A stretch of DNA of 64,000 bases from Oceanibaculum indicum P24 (GTDB lineage: Bacteria; Pseudomonadota; Alphaproteobacteria; Oceanibaculales; Oceanibaculaceae), in contig NZ_AMRL01000019.1 of assembly GCF_000299935.1 (NCBI RefSeq), positions 1 through 64,000 of the forward strand, read 5' to 3'. How positions within the stretch are numbered: the stretch's first letter is position 1; every line of letters starts with the position of its first letter. The notes below the pieces were generated by a model. That model saw only the letters and a program-made list of their open reading frames with translations. It had not been told where the DNA came from and ran no database searches. The position numbers and the translations under genes were made by a program. This document shows, in pieces, positions 1-7,404 of this stretch.

Positions 1-635
1 AGGATCGGGGAGTAGCTCACATAGCCATAACTCTCAATTACGGCATCGTCGGCGCATGCTTGCGCCAACGATTTTGCGGCGAAAAACATCAGCACGCGGT
101 GATGGCCTGAATCATAGAGCGCATGCGCATAGTCCCCAAGCCCAATGCCACGGTTGCCGGATGCCATTGCGAACTTGGGAACTTCGATCAGTGCTCGATC
201 CCAGTATTCGATGGCTTCGATGAACCGGCCAATGTGGTTCAGGGTGTTCCCAAGATTGGTATATATCTGCGCGCGTTCGTGTGGCTCCAACTCCTCAAAG
301 CCGGGATGCGCGAGCGCCCGGCGTAGCTCCAGTATCTCGCCGTCGATGGCTTCGCTTTTCCACAGCCACGACTGCCAATCCGGCGATGCATAGCGCTTCG
401 CGTTCCAGATATTGGCGCGAAAATAATGTGCGCGGCAGACATAACGCTCTGAGAGATTTCTCGCCAAGTACTGATCGAGCAGGTCGCTGGCGTGATCCAG
501 GGCGGCACCCGATGCCTCATCGCTGCCTTGATCAATGATCGCACCGATTAATTGCATAGCCTTTCCCTCGGAAAGCCCATCGAGTTTCTTGACTATTAGG
601 GAAGCCAAAGATTGCTTGTGTGATGACCGTGTCAT
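1..635 (-). CDS. TPR-repeat protein, possible LA2681-type HEPN protein (3' end off window)
   Basis: This frame is open from an ATG at 635 leftward past the window edge (211 residues seen); an in-frame TAG lies just upstream of the ATG. I translated it by hand. The visible part is helical. Around residues 120-150 it has a clear TPR unit (NLGNTLNHIGRFIEAIEYWD, then ALIEVPKF), followed by ASGNRGIGLGDYAHALYD. That arrangement resembles the N-terminal half of LA2681-type HEPN proteins, which are suspected RNase or abortive-infection factors. The HEPN part itself would lie off the window, so the function is an inference. As cargo of the element ending at 4604, a defence role would fit. Confidence 0.6.
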   Translation of the reverse strand, partial: MTRSSHKQSLASLIVKKLDGLSEGKAMQLIGAIIDQGSDEASGAALDHASDLLDQYLARNLSERYVCRAHYFRANIWNAKRYASPDWQSWLWKSEAIDGEILELRRALAHPGFEELEPHERAQIYTNLGNTLNHIGRFIEAIEYWDRALIEVPKFAMASGNRGIGLGDYAHALYDSGHHRVLMFFAAKSLAQACADDAVIESYGYVSYSPI

Positions 636-1106
636 TAGCGGAGGGAACTTCAGCTGTTGCTCAGACGAGTGGATGCTTCTCGCATCCTACAGGTCCAAGC
701 ATAGGTCGAGCTATAATTTGTAAAACTGATCAACCTCTACCGTTATCTTGGCGCAAACATCTACGCTCGCTGAAATAGCATTTAGGTTGGTGAAGTGGCA
801 CAGCCCCGTGATCAGTAACACGGGGGGCTCCAGATACATCCGGTCTGTCCGGTTCCTCCCTTTCCGTCAGGGAATGGCTCCTATGGAGCCTTATTCTCAG
901 CAAAGCGCCTGCCGAGCGGATGCGGGCCGGCGCGGTTGGCCGTCAAGGCGGGCGTAGCCCCCGCGCGGAGCGCGGCCTGGCCTTGACGGGCGGGCGCGAC
1001 GGAACGCCAGCTCAGGCCGGGCGCTTTGCTGGGTGGTTGCAGGAATCTCACCGGCGGGAATCGAATCGACTCGCTATAGGACGAAGAATGTCTTATGTGT
1101 TGATTT
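636..1106. other. Gene-free region of the integrated element
   Basis: Between the divergent TPR gene and the MerR-like gene there are 471 bases with no convincing ORF. The left half is relatively AT-rich and could hold promoters for both directions. The right half (876-1031) is GC-rich and built of inverted repeats, described separately. No second copy of the tRNA-Glu 3' end was found here, so the far attachment site probably lies to the left of the window. Confidence 0.55.
876..1031. repeat. Nested inverted repeats upstream of rep (candidate origin or recombination site)
   Basis: Three perfect inverted repeats share nearly the same centre. The outer arms are CAGCAAAGCGCC (898-909) and GGCGCTTTGCTG (1020-1031). 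The middle arms are CCGTCAAGGC (940-949) and GCCTTGACGG (980-989). The innermost hairpin is CCGCGC-GGA-GCGCGG (961-975). A separate hairpin GGCTCC-TAT-GGAGCC sits at 876-890. Placed before a regulator and a Rep_trans-like initiator, the structure suits a rolling-circle origin, a transfer origin or a regulatory cruciform. The repeats are seen; the role is inferred. Confidence 0.6.
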
Positions 1107-1628
1107 ATGACAGAGCAGCTATACACCCTCAAAGAGATGGCCGAACGCCTGAACTATTCGGGCGATCCGACTGAATTGCAGAAGATCATGCGCCAGATAC
1201 GGCACTGGACGCTGTCGGATCTGCTGCACACGCAAGGCCGTAAGCACACCGGCACCGGGGTAAGCCGGCGCTATCGCCACTTTGAGCTTCAGAAGGCGGC
1301 GATCCTGCGGGAACTGTCCCACTACGGTCTTCAGATTGGCCAGTTCGAGGCGCTGGACAAATGGCTTGAGAGCATCGGCGGTTCGGCGCGCTGGAAAGCC
1401 GCCGAGGAAGGCACGCGCATGGTGTTTATTCAGCTCAGTTGGGGCGACCAGATGGTCGGGTTCAACATCACGGTCGATGCGCCCATGGTGGCCAGCATCG
1501 GGCTCGATGGCAGCTATATGCATGAATATGACGATGGCACCGTCAAAGAACATAAGGGCGTGGGCGTCTTCTACAGCTCTGTCGTGGTGAACCTGACGCG
1601 GCTGCTGCACCGGCTGGGAACAGAGTGA
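1107..1628 (+). CDS. MerR-like HTH protein of the integrated element
   Basis: A 173-residue protein. Residues 5-70 look like a MerR-type winged helix: YTLKEMAERL, then an arginine/histidine-rich stretch, then VSRRYRHFELQKAAIL, matching the usual order of helix-turn-helix, wing and second helical pair. The rest (about 100-173) is not a recognised effector domain. It lies 34 bases before the rep gene on the same strand. In such elements a protein like this is typically an excisionase or a regulator of rep and recombinase transcription. The ATG at 1107 has no strong Shine-Dalgarno sequence. Confidence 0.6.
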   Translation: MTEQLYTLKEMAERLNYSGDPTELQKIMRQIRHWTLSDLLHTQGRKHTGTGVSRRYRHFELQKAAILRELSHYGLQIGQFEALDKWLESIGGSARWKAAEEGTRMVFIQLSWGDQMVGFNITVDAPMVASIGLDGSYMHEYDDGTVKEHKGVGVFYSSVVVNLTRLLHRLGTE

Positions 1629-1662
1629 GTTTTTTTGCTCATACAAAGACAAGGCGCGTCCT

Positions 1663-2754
1663 ATGAATAATCTGGCTGTCCCTCCCCTGCCCGCCTTGCT
1701 GCTGCAAGGGTTGGACAGCCTGTATGTCAGCTTCTATCTGGACGTGACGAACAGCGCGCTGGACCTAGATGAAATCGCCTATCAGCGTGAACGGCTGAGA
1801 CAGTCGCGCGACGGCAAGTTCACGCGCATCGAGCTTGGCAGTGAGGCCTTCGCCCTGAAGACACATGGGCGCTTTCCCTACAGCTACGTGATTGAGAACG
1901 AGCTGTTCTCGGTCGCCTTCGCGGAGCGGATGCAACCCAGCTTCCATGTGCAGTTCCTCAGCAAGGGGCTATGGCAGGAAGGGCTTGACGGGCTGGAACT
2001 GCGCTTCCGGTCTTGGGCAGAGTCGATGGGGCTGGTGGAACAGCGCCTGGAGACTGTCTCGCGCGCCGATTGGGCGTTCGACTTCCATGTGCCGGTGGTG
2101 GACTTCAGCGCGGATCATCTGTTGAGCAAGGCGCGCAAGACCAGCGCCTATAAGGATAACCGCGCGCTGCAAACCATCGTTGCCGGCAAGGGCGATGTGG
2201 TGATCCGGCTCTATGACAAGGTGGCGGAGATCGAGGAAAGCAGCGGCAAGAGCTTCTTCTATGAACTCTGGGGCCGTACCAGCGAGATCTGGCGTGTCGA
2301 GTTCCAGTTGCGCGGCGAGCGGCTGAAGCCGGCTGGCGTCCGCTCGCTGGACGATCTGCGCGGGCTACAAGGCGATCTGCTGCGCGAACTGACGCACAAC
2401 CATACCAGCCTGCGGCGGCCCACCGGTGACAGCAACCTGTCGCGCTGGCCACTGCACCCGCTCTGGACGGCGCTGCAAGCCGAGATCGGCCATATGCCGC
2501 AAAGCGGCCTGATCCGGGATATCGATGAGAAGCGGCTGCTGGAATACCGCATCCACCGGCAGACACAATCCATCTACGGCAGTCTGAAAGGGCTCGCGGC
2601 CCTTCTCAGCATCGCGCAAGGGGAAGCGGAGGCATTGTCCCTGCGCGATCTTATCGGCCAGCTCGAAGACGAGTTGGTCATCCATCATGAACATCCAGTC
2701 TGGGAGCGTGATGTTCGAACCCGGATCGAGGGCTATGCCCTCGGCCAATGGTAG
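1663..2754 (+). CDS. Replication initiation factor, Rep_trans-like
   Basis: A 363-residue protein resembling the Rep_trans (PF02486) group of rolling-circle initiators found on plasmids and integrative elements. Supporting segments are LDSLYVSFYLDVTNSALDL near the N-terminus, ETVSRADWAFDFHVPVVDF around 125-145 (an acidic metal-binding-like strand), a basic Tyr-containing stretch DVVIRLYDKVAEIE around 180-195, and YELWGRTSEIWRVEFQLRGE. These proteins nick one strand at a double-stranded origin through a tyrosine. The stop (TAG, 2752-2754) is 14 bases before the next gene, so the two are probably cotranscribed. Its presence beside a site-specific recombinase implies an element that can replicate after excision. 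Confidence 0.65.
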   Translation: MNNLAVPPLPALLLQGLDSLYVSFYLDVTNSALDLDEIAYQRERLRQSRDGKFTRIELGSEAFALKTHGRFPYSYVIENELFSVAFAERMQPSFHVQFLSKGLWQEGLDGLELRFRSWAESMGLVEQRLETVSRADWAFDFHVPVVDFSADHLLSKARKTSAYKDNRALQTIVAGKGDVVIRLYDKVAEIEESSGKSFFYELWGRTSEIWRVEFQLRGERLKPAGVRSLDDLRGLQGDLLRELTHNHTSLRRPTGDSNLSRWPLHPLWTALQAEIGHMPQSGLIRDIDEKRLLEYRIHRQTQSIYGSLKGLAALLSIAQGEAEALSLRDLIGQLEDELVIHHEHPVWERDVRTRIEGYALGQW

Positions 2755-2768
2755 ATAAGGAAAACACC

Positions 2769-3017
2769 ATGTCGAACAAGACTTCCCGGAATGCCCCGTC
2801 CCTATATAGCCGTACGCTGATTCCGGCGAACGACAATAAGCCCGATGCCTATACAGGCACGCCTCCGGAAACACTGACGGTCCTATATAGGGAAGGCTGC
2901 TTCTTCTTGGTCCCGGTGACCGAGAGAGAGCTGTCCTTGATGGAGCCCTATATAGGCGACATCATTCAGGGGATGTTCGAGCGCCTGTGTCGGTTGCAAG
3001 GGAGTGAGACGGAATGA
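2769..3017 (+). CDS. Small protein between rep and recombinase
   Basis: An 82-residue protein of unknown function. The ATG at 2769 is preferred over the in-frame ATG at 2748 because AAGG lies at 2757-2760 and because 2748 would overlap rep. The N-terminus is polar and includes LIPANDNKP, a motif common at the start of small alphaproteobacterial mobile-element proteins. The C-terminal half is acidic and amphipathic (ITERE-like segment, then YIGDIIQGMFERLCRL). Its stop overlaps the recombinase start as ATGA, so the two are translationally coupled. Three of the four CTATATAG octamers of this element lie in this short gene. Confidence 0.65.
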   Translation: MSNKTSRNAPSLYSRTLIPANDNKPDAYTGTPPETLTVLYREGCFFLVPVTERELSLMEPYIGDIIQGMFERLCRLQGSETE

Positions 3018-3515
3018 GCCAGCGTGCCGCCCTCTATCTACGCGTCTCCACCGCAAGACAGGCCGAACGCGGGCTGTCTATCCCGGATCAGCAAGCCCAG
3101 TGCGAGGGCTATTGCCAGCGGCAGGGCTGGGAGGTTGCCGATATCTACATAGACCCCGGCCATAGCGGCACCGATCCGAACCGCCCTGCCCTTCAGGATA
3201 TGCTGGCCAAGGCGTTGTCACCTGAACGTCCCTATGACGTGATCGTCGTGCATTCATGGTCCCGGCTCTACCGGGACCATGCCTTTATGGAACTGACCAT
3301 CCGTAAGCTAGCGAAACGCCATATCGGCATCACCACCATCACCGGCACGGTCAGCGACGATCCGAATGCGCATATGACACGGCAGATTGTTGGCGTGATC
3401 GACGAGCATTTTAGCCGTATGAATGCCGTCCATACGTTGCGCGGCATGCGCGAGAATGCCAAACAGGGCTTTTGGAATGGATCAGTCCCGCCGCTGGGCT
3501 ATCGCACCTATATAG
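2802..3515. repeat. Four dispersed copies of the palindrome CTATATAG
   Basis: CTATATAG occurs at 2802-2809, 2883-2890, 2948-2955 and 3508-3515, each inside coding sequence but in differing codon phase (TAT-AGC, TAT-AGG, TAT-ATA). AT-only hexamer cores are rare in DNA this GC-rich, and the copies force the rare codons ATA, CTA and AGG. They could bind a protein of the element, or they could just reflect different base composition in the donor. The copies are seen; the role is not established. Confidence 0.5.
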
Positions 3516-4660
3516 CTGAGCAACGCGGCGACAAGCTGAAGAAGAAGCTAGATGTCGCGCCTGACGAGGCACAGCTGGTGAAGCTTATATACCGGCTCTA
3601 TCTGGAAGGCGACGGGCCTAGCGGCCCGATGGGCGTGAAGGCGATTGCCTGCTATCTGAACGAACGCGGCTACCGGCAGCGCGGCGGCGGCAAGTTCACC
3701 ACCAAGACCACCCATGAAATCCTTACCCGCCCGGCCTATAAGGGCGAGCATGTGTTCAACATGCGCAGCGCCAAGACCGGCGAAATCAAGCCGGAGAGCG
3801 AACACATACGCCTTCCCGTGCCGGCGATTATCGACGAAGCGACCTTCGCGGCTGTGCAGGATCGGTTAAGGGCGAACAACCCGAAGGTCACCCCGCCGCG
3901 CGTGGTGAACGGTCCCTCCCTGCTCACTGGCCTTGCAACCTGTTCCAACTGCGGCGGCGGGATGACCATGAACACCGGCAAGGGCGGCAGATACCGCTAT
4001 TACGCCTGCGCTACGGCCATGCGCATGGGCAAGACCGCCTGCACGGGCCGGCGCGTCCGCATGGACCATCTAGACCGCACGGTCACGGCTGCGTTGCTGG
4101 ACAAGGTGCTAGCACCGGAGCGCGTGACCGTGCTGCTTGGCGGGCTAATCGAGCGTGCCGCCAATAAACAGCAAACCCGCACGCGGGAACTCGCCGATTT
4201 GCGCAAGGAACTGCGTGAGGTCGAGGCGAAGAAGAAGCGGCTCATCGGTCTGGTGGCCGAAGGCGTGCTTGATGCCGGCGACGCAGATTTGCGCGAGCAG
4301 ATGCGCGCCATCAACACCCGCCAGGACGATCTGATCCGCATGACCAGCGTGCTTCAGCGCGAGCAGGACAAGCCCCTTACGGCACTGACGGCGGAGAACG
4401 TCACTCTCTTTGCTGATGCCCTACGCGAGCGGCTGCAAAGCGGCGACGTGCAGTTCAGGAAGGCTTACCTGCGCCACTTCATCGACAGCATCGTCGTCGA
4501 TGAAAGCGAGGTCACAATAAGAGGATCGAAGGAAGCCTTGGCGCAAGCTGTCCGGGAAGGCACAGAAACCGGGCCGAAGCCGGTTCTCTCTTTTGCCCGG
4601 AAATGGCGTCCCCACGGGGATTCGAACCCCGGTTGCCGCCGTGAGAGGGCGGTGTCCTAG
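3014..4660 (+). CDS. Large serine recombinase (integrase) ending inside tRNA-Glu
   Basis: A 548-residue large serine recombinase that integrates and excises the element. The resolvase domain covers about 1-150, with catalytic Ser12 in LYLRVSTARQ. The Recombinase domain (about 160-270) contains PPLGYRTY and IYRLYLEGDG. A zinc ribbon follows with CSNC near 309-312 and further cysteines near 333 and 342. A charged coiled coil lies around 375-440. Residues from about 531 on (WRPHGDSNPGCRRERAVS) are the antisense translation of the tRNA-Glu gene, and the stop codon lies in that gene. The natural C-terminus before integration must therefore differ. ATGA overlap couples it to the upstream small gene. 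Confidence 0.9.
   Translation: MSQRAALYLRVSTARQAERGLSIPDQQAQCEGYCQRQGWEVADIYIDPGHSGTDPNRPALQDMLAKALSPERPYDVIVVHSWSRLYRDHAFMELTIRKLAKRHIGITTITGTVSDDPNAHMTRQIVGVIDEHFSRMNAVHTLRGMRENAKQGFWNGSVPPLGYRTYIAEQRGDKLKKKLDVAPDEAQLVKLIYRLYLEGDGPSGPMGVKAIACYLNERGYRQRGGGKFTTKTTHEILTRPAYKGEHVFNMRSAKTGEIKPESEHIRLPVPAIIDEATFAAVQDRLRANNPKVTPPRVVNGPSLLTGLATCSNCGGGMTMNTGKGGRYRYYACATAMRMGKTACTGRRVRMDHLDRTVTAALLDKVLAPERVTVLLGGLIERAANKQQTRTRELADLRKELREVEAKKKRLIGLVAEGVLDAGDADLREQMRAINTRQDDLIRMTSVLQREQDKPLTALTAENVTLFADALRERLQSGDVQFRKAYLRHFIDSIVVDESEVTIRGSKEALAQAVREGTETGPKPVLSFARKWRPHGDSNPGCRRERAVS
4604..4660. other. Probable attachment-site end of the integrated element
   Basis: The tRNA-Glu 3' half and the last codons of the serine recombinase occupy the same bases. 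Everything to the left is mobile-element-like, and everything to the right (ltaE, rluD, rpoH) is core genome. The crossover point should lie within the tRNA 3' portion. Its exact position cannot be fixed without the other attachment site, which I did not find in this window. Confidence 0.5.
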
Positions 4661-4679
4661 GCCTCTAGACGATGGGGAC
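4604..4679 (-). tRNA. tRNA-Glu (CTC)
   Basis: Read on the minus strand, the 76-base sequence folds as a full cloverleaf. The acceptor stem is GTCCCCA/TGGGGAC, the anticodon arm is CCGCC-CTCTCAC-GGCGG giving anticodon CTC, and the T arm carries GGTTCGAATCC. The terminal CCA is encoded (TGG at 4604-4606 on the plus strand). The 3' end faces the integrated element on the left, which is the usual geometry for an element using the tRNA 3' half as its attachment site. The tRNA is intact, so integration preserved its function. Confidence 0.95.
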
Positions 4680-4813
4680 CGCGAGGCGAGGCGCACTAGA
4701 TAGCGAAAGCCTCCGTACGGTTCAAGCGATTTCGTGGGCCGGGAGGCGCTTTTCCGTCACAGTCCGGAAAATGCCTGCCCCGCGGCCCTGTTCTGCCACG
4801 CTACTCAGCTGGC

Positions 4814-5863
4814 CTACTCTGCCGCTTGCCGCGCCGCATGGGCGGCCGCGCGCTCCACGAACTTGCGGGCCACCGCCTCTTCCGTGTTGAAGGCAGTCAC
4901 CAACCGGATGCTGGGTGCCTCGGCAGTGCCCCACTGGCCGAAGGCAAAACCGTCCGCCTGCAGCCCCTCGATGATGGCCGAAGGCAACCGCGCGAAAATC
5001 TCGTTGCCCTCCACCGGATGGTCCAGTTCGATGCCCGGCACGCCGGCCAGGCCTTCGGCGATGAGGGCCGCCATACGGTTGGCGTGGCGGGCATTCCTGA
5101 GCCACAGATCGCCCTCCAGATAGGCGTCGAGCTGGGACGACAGGAAGCGCATCTTGGAGAACAGATGCCCGCCCCGCTTGCGGCGGAAGGCGAAGTCGCG
5201 GGCAAGCTCCTTGTCGAAGAACACCACCGCCTCGGCGGCCAGCGCGCCATTCTTGGTGGCGCCGAAACTCAGCACATCCACCCCGGCCTTCCAGGTCAGT
5301 TCCGCCGGGGAACAATTCTGCGCCACCAGCGCGTTGGCGAAGCGCGCGCCATCCATATGCAGCTTCAGCCCGTATTTCCGGCAGACCTTGCCGATGGCGG
5401 CCACCTCATCCGGACTGTAGCGCGTGCCGGCCTCGGTCAGGTTGGTCAGGCTGACGCAGGCCGGCTGCACATGATGCACATTGCCGATGTTGGCGTCGGC
5501 CAAGCGGCGGTCGAGTTCCCGGGCATTGATCTTTCCATGCGGCCCCTGGACATGCACCAGCTTGGCGCCGCCGGAGAAGAATTCCGGCGCGCCGCACTCA
5601 TCCTCCTCGATATGCGCATTCGGGTGGCAGTAGATCGCCCCCCAGGATGGCGTCAGGCAGGAGATCGCCAGCGCATTGGCCGCCGTGCCGGTGGCGACCG
5701 GAAAAGCCGTCACCTCCGTCTCGAAAACCGCCGACAGCTTGTCCTGCACCCGCGCGGTGATCGGATCGCTGCCGTAGGAGGCCACACTGCCCTGGGCGGC
5801 TTCGGTCAGCGCCGCCAGGATTTCCGGCGAGGCGCCGGTGACATTATCGCTGCGGAAATTCAT
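4814..5863 (-). CDS. ltaE: Low-specificity threonine aldolase (PLP lyase)
   Basis: A 349-residue fold-type I PLP enzyme that splits L-threonine and related beta-hydroxy amino acids to glycine plus an aldehyde. Visible features are the N-terminal FRSDNVTGASPEIL, the aspartate region LKLHMDGARFANAL (167-180) and the PLP lysine K204 in SFGATKNGAL. Length is normal for the family. The start ATG lies 11 bases from the stop of the upstream DUF-type gene on the same strand, so they probably form an operon. The right boundary of the mobile element lies just downstream of its stop. Confidence 0.9.
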   Translation of the reverse strand: MNFRSDNVTGASPEILAALTEAAQGSVASYGSDPITARVQDKLSAVFETEVTAFPVATGTAANALAISCLTPSWGAIYCHPNAHIEEDECGAPEFFSGGAKLVHVQGPHGKINARELDRRLADANIGNVHHVQPACVSLTNLTEAGTRYSPDEVAAIGKVCRKYGLKLHMDGARFANALVAQNCSPAELTWKAGVDVLSFGATKNGALAAEAVVFFDKELARDFAFRRKRGGHLFSKMRFLSSQLDAYLEGDLWLRNARHANRMAALIAEGLAGVPGIELDHPVEGNEIFARLPSAIIEGLQADGFAFGQWGTAEAPSIRLVTAFNTEEAVARKFVERAAAHAARQAAE

Positions 5864-5874
5864 CGGTCCTTTTC

Positions 5875-6207
5875 CTACTGCGCCGGTTCAAGCAGGAAGG
5901 AGCCAAGCACGCGCCCGCCGGCCATGTCGAGCACCATCAGCACATTCCTGCCCCCCTCGCCCGCCAGATGCAGCACCAGCCGGTCGCCGGCCGGCACGAT
6001 CTGCTGCAGCCGCGATCCAGCCGGCAGCGGAACCGTTGCCGGATCGAAGGTGGTAAGTGGAGCACCGGGCGCAAGAGACATCGTCACGGCAGGTTCCGGC
6101 TCTTCGGTCTTGCCACCCAGGCGGCCGACGATCGTCGCGGCGATCACCGCCAGACCGACGACAATCATGACACCCATCACCACCACGGCTATCTTCAAGG
6201 CTCTCAT
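5875..6207 (-). CDS. Small single-pass membrane protein (DUF6476-like)
   Basis: A 110-residue protein with one N-terminal transmembrane segment (about 4-29, AVVVMGVMIVVGLAVIAATI), then a short periplasmic-type beta domain. Proteins of this form commonly lie beside rluD in alphaproteobacteria; no function is known to me. The ATG at 6207 is chosen over an upstream in-frame extension because MRALKIAVVV is a typical start for this family and the extension would overlap rluD. Its start is 79 bases from the divergent rluD start, so the two share an intergenic promoter region. Confidence 0.7.
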   Translation of the reverse strand: MRALKIAVVVMGVMIVVGLAVIAATIVGRLGGKTEEPEPAVTMSLAPGAPLTTFDPATVPLPAGSRLQQIVPAGDRLVLHLAGEGGRNVLMVLDMAGGRVLGSFLLEPAQ

Positions 6208-6286
6208 CGGCTTGGCCCACTCTCTTTCAGTGCGTTCCCGGTCAGGCTTGCAGGAATCCGAGGACCGGGATAGGCATTCGCCCCGC

Positions 6287-7297
6287 ATGACGCAATCGAA
6301 AACCGAAGCGACGCCAAGCGCGGCCCCTTGCGAGACCGTAACGGCCACGGAGGCCGATGCCGGCGCGCGGCTGGACCGGTTCCTGGCCGCCAGGCTGGGC
6401 GACCTGTCGCGCAGCCGGCTGAAGGCGCTTATCGAGCAGGGCATGGTCACGGCGTCAGACGGGCCGGTCACCGACCCGTCGCACAAGGTGAAGGAAGGCG
6501 AATGCTTCGCCGTCACCCTGCCGCCGCCGGAAGCCGCCGAGCCGGATGCGCAGGACATACCGCTTGTCGTGGTTTATGAGGATGACGATCTGATCGTCAT
6601 CGACAAGCCCGCCGGCATGGTCGTGCACCCTGCCCCCGGCAATCCGGATTCGACGCTGGTGAACGCGCTGCTGGCGCATTGCGGCGACAGTCTCAGCGGC
6701 ATCGGCGGGGTCCGGCGGCCCGGCATCGTGCACCGTATCGACAAGGACACAAGCGGCCTTCTGGTGGCCGCCAAGAACGACCTCGCCCATGCGGCGCTTA
6801 CCGAACAGTTTGCCGCCCATTCCATCGACCGCGCCTATCTGGCGCTGGTCTGGGGCGTGCCGGTGCCGCCTGCGGGCGAGATCGCCGGCAATATCGGGCG
6901 CAGCAACCGCGACCGGAAGAAGATGGCCGTGGTCGGCTCCGGCGGGAAACATGCGCTGACCCGCTACCGCACGCTGGGGCGGCATGGCATTCTCGCCAGC
7001 CTTGTCGAATGCCGGCTGGAAACCGGGCGCACCCACCAGATCAGGGTGCATATGGCCTCCCTCGGCCATCCGCTGGTCGGCGATGCGACCTATGGCGGCC
7101 GCCGAACTCGTAACACAGGCAGTAACGATCCCGTGAAGGCGGCGCTTTCCGGCTTCCCGCGCCAGGCGCTGCACGCCCGGGAACTCGGTTTCCTGCACCC
7201 GCGCAGCGGAAAAAGATTGTTATTTCAGAGCGCCTTACCAAATGACATCCAGGAGCTTCTGGATCGGCTCGCCATCCGGCTTCCCGTTGGAAATTGA
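6287..7297 (+). CDS. rluD: 23S rRNA pseudouridine synthase RluD
   Basis: A 336-residue RluA-family pseudouridine synthase, expected to modify helix 69 of 23S rRNA. An S4 RNA-binding domain occupies about 25-85 (ARLDRFLAARLGDLSRSRLK). The catalytic core follows with DLIVIDKPAGMVVHPAPGN and the signature GIVHRIDKDTSGLLV, where D152 is the catalytic aspartate. GRTHQIRVHMASLGHPLVGD is the usual C-terminal motif. The ATG at 6287 gives a normal-length protein. The much longer open frame upstream is antisense to ltaE and is not part of the gene. rluD immediately before rpoH is a common alphaproteobacterial order. Confidence 0.95.
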   Translation: MTQSKTEATPSAAPCETVTATEADAGARLDRFLAARLGDLSRSRLKALIEQGMVTASDGPVTDPSHKVKEGECFAVTLPPPEAAEPDAQDIPLVVVYEDDDLIVIDKPAGMVVHPAPGNPDSTLVNALLAHCGDSLSGIGGVRRPGIVHRIDKDTSGLLVAAKNDLAHAALTEQFAAHSIDRAYLALVWGVPVPPAGEIAGNIGRSNRDRKKMAVVGSGGKHALTRYRTLGRHGILASLVECRLETGRTHQIRVHMASLGHPLVGDATYGGRRTRNTGSNDPVKAALSGFPRQALHARELGFLHPRSGKRLLFQSALPNDIQELLDRLAIRLPVGN

Positions 7298-7404
7298 TTG
7301 TTTCCGTAAGCCACATTTATGCCATGACCAATGTGCTATATTTGGAAGCAATAGAGAGGCCCTTTTCGGATAAGGGCACGAACCTCTTGGAGGGAGTTTA
7401 GGAA

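Noticed and set aside
636-1106. Second attachment site (copy of the tRNA-Glu 3' end)
   Set aside because: No stretch matching the T arm or acceptor end of the tRNA was found between 1 and 1106; it probably lies off the window.
4826-6286. Long plus-strand open frame continuing in phase into rluD (823 codons in total)
   Set aside because: It is antisense to ltaE and the DUF6476-like gene, has no protein-family pattern before the rluD start, and rluD has a good ATG at 6287.
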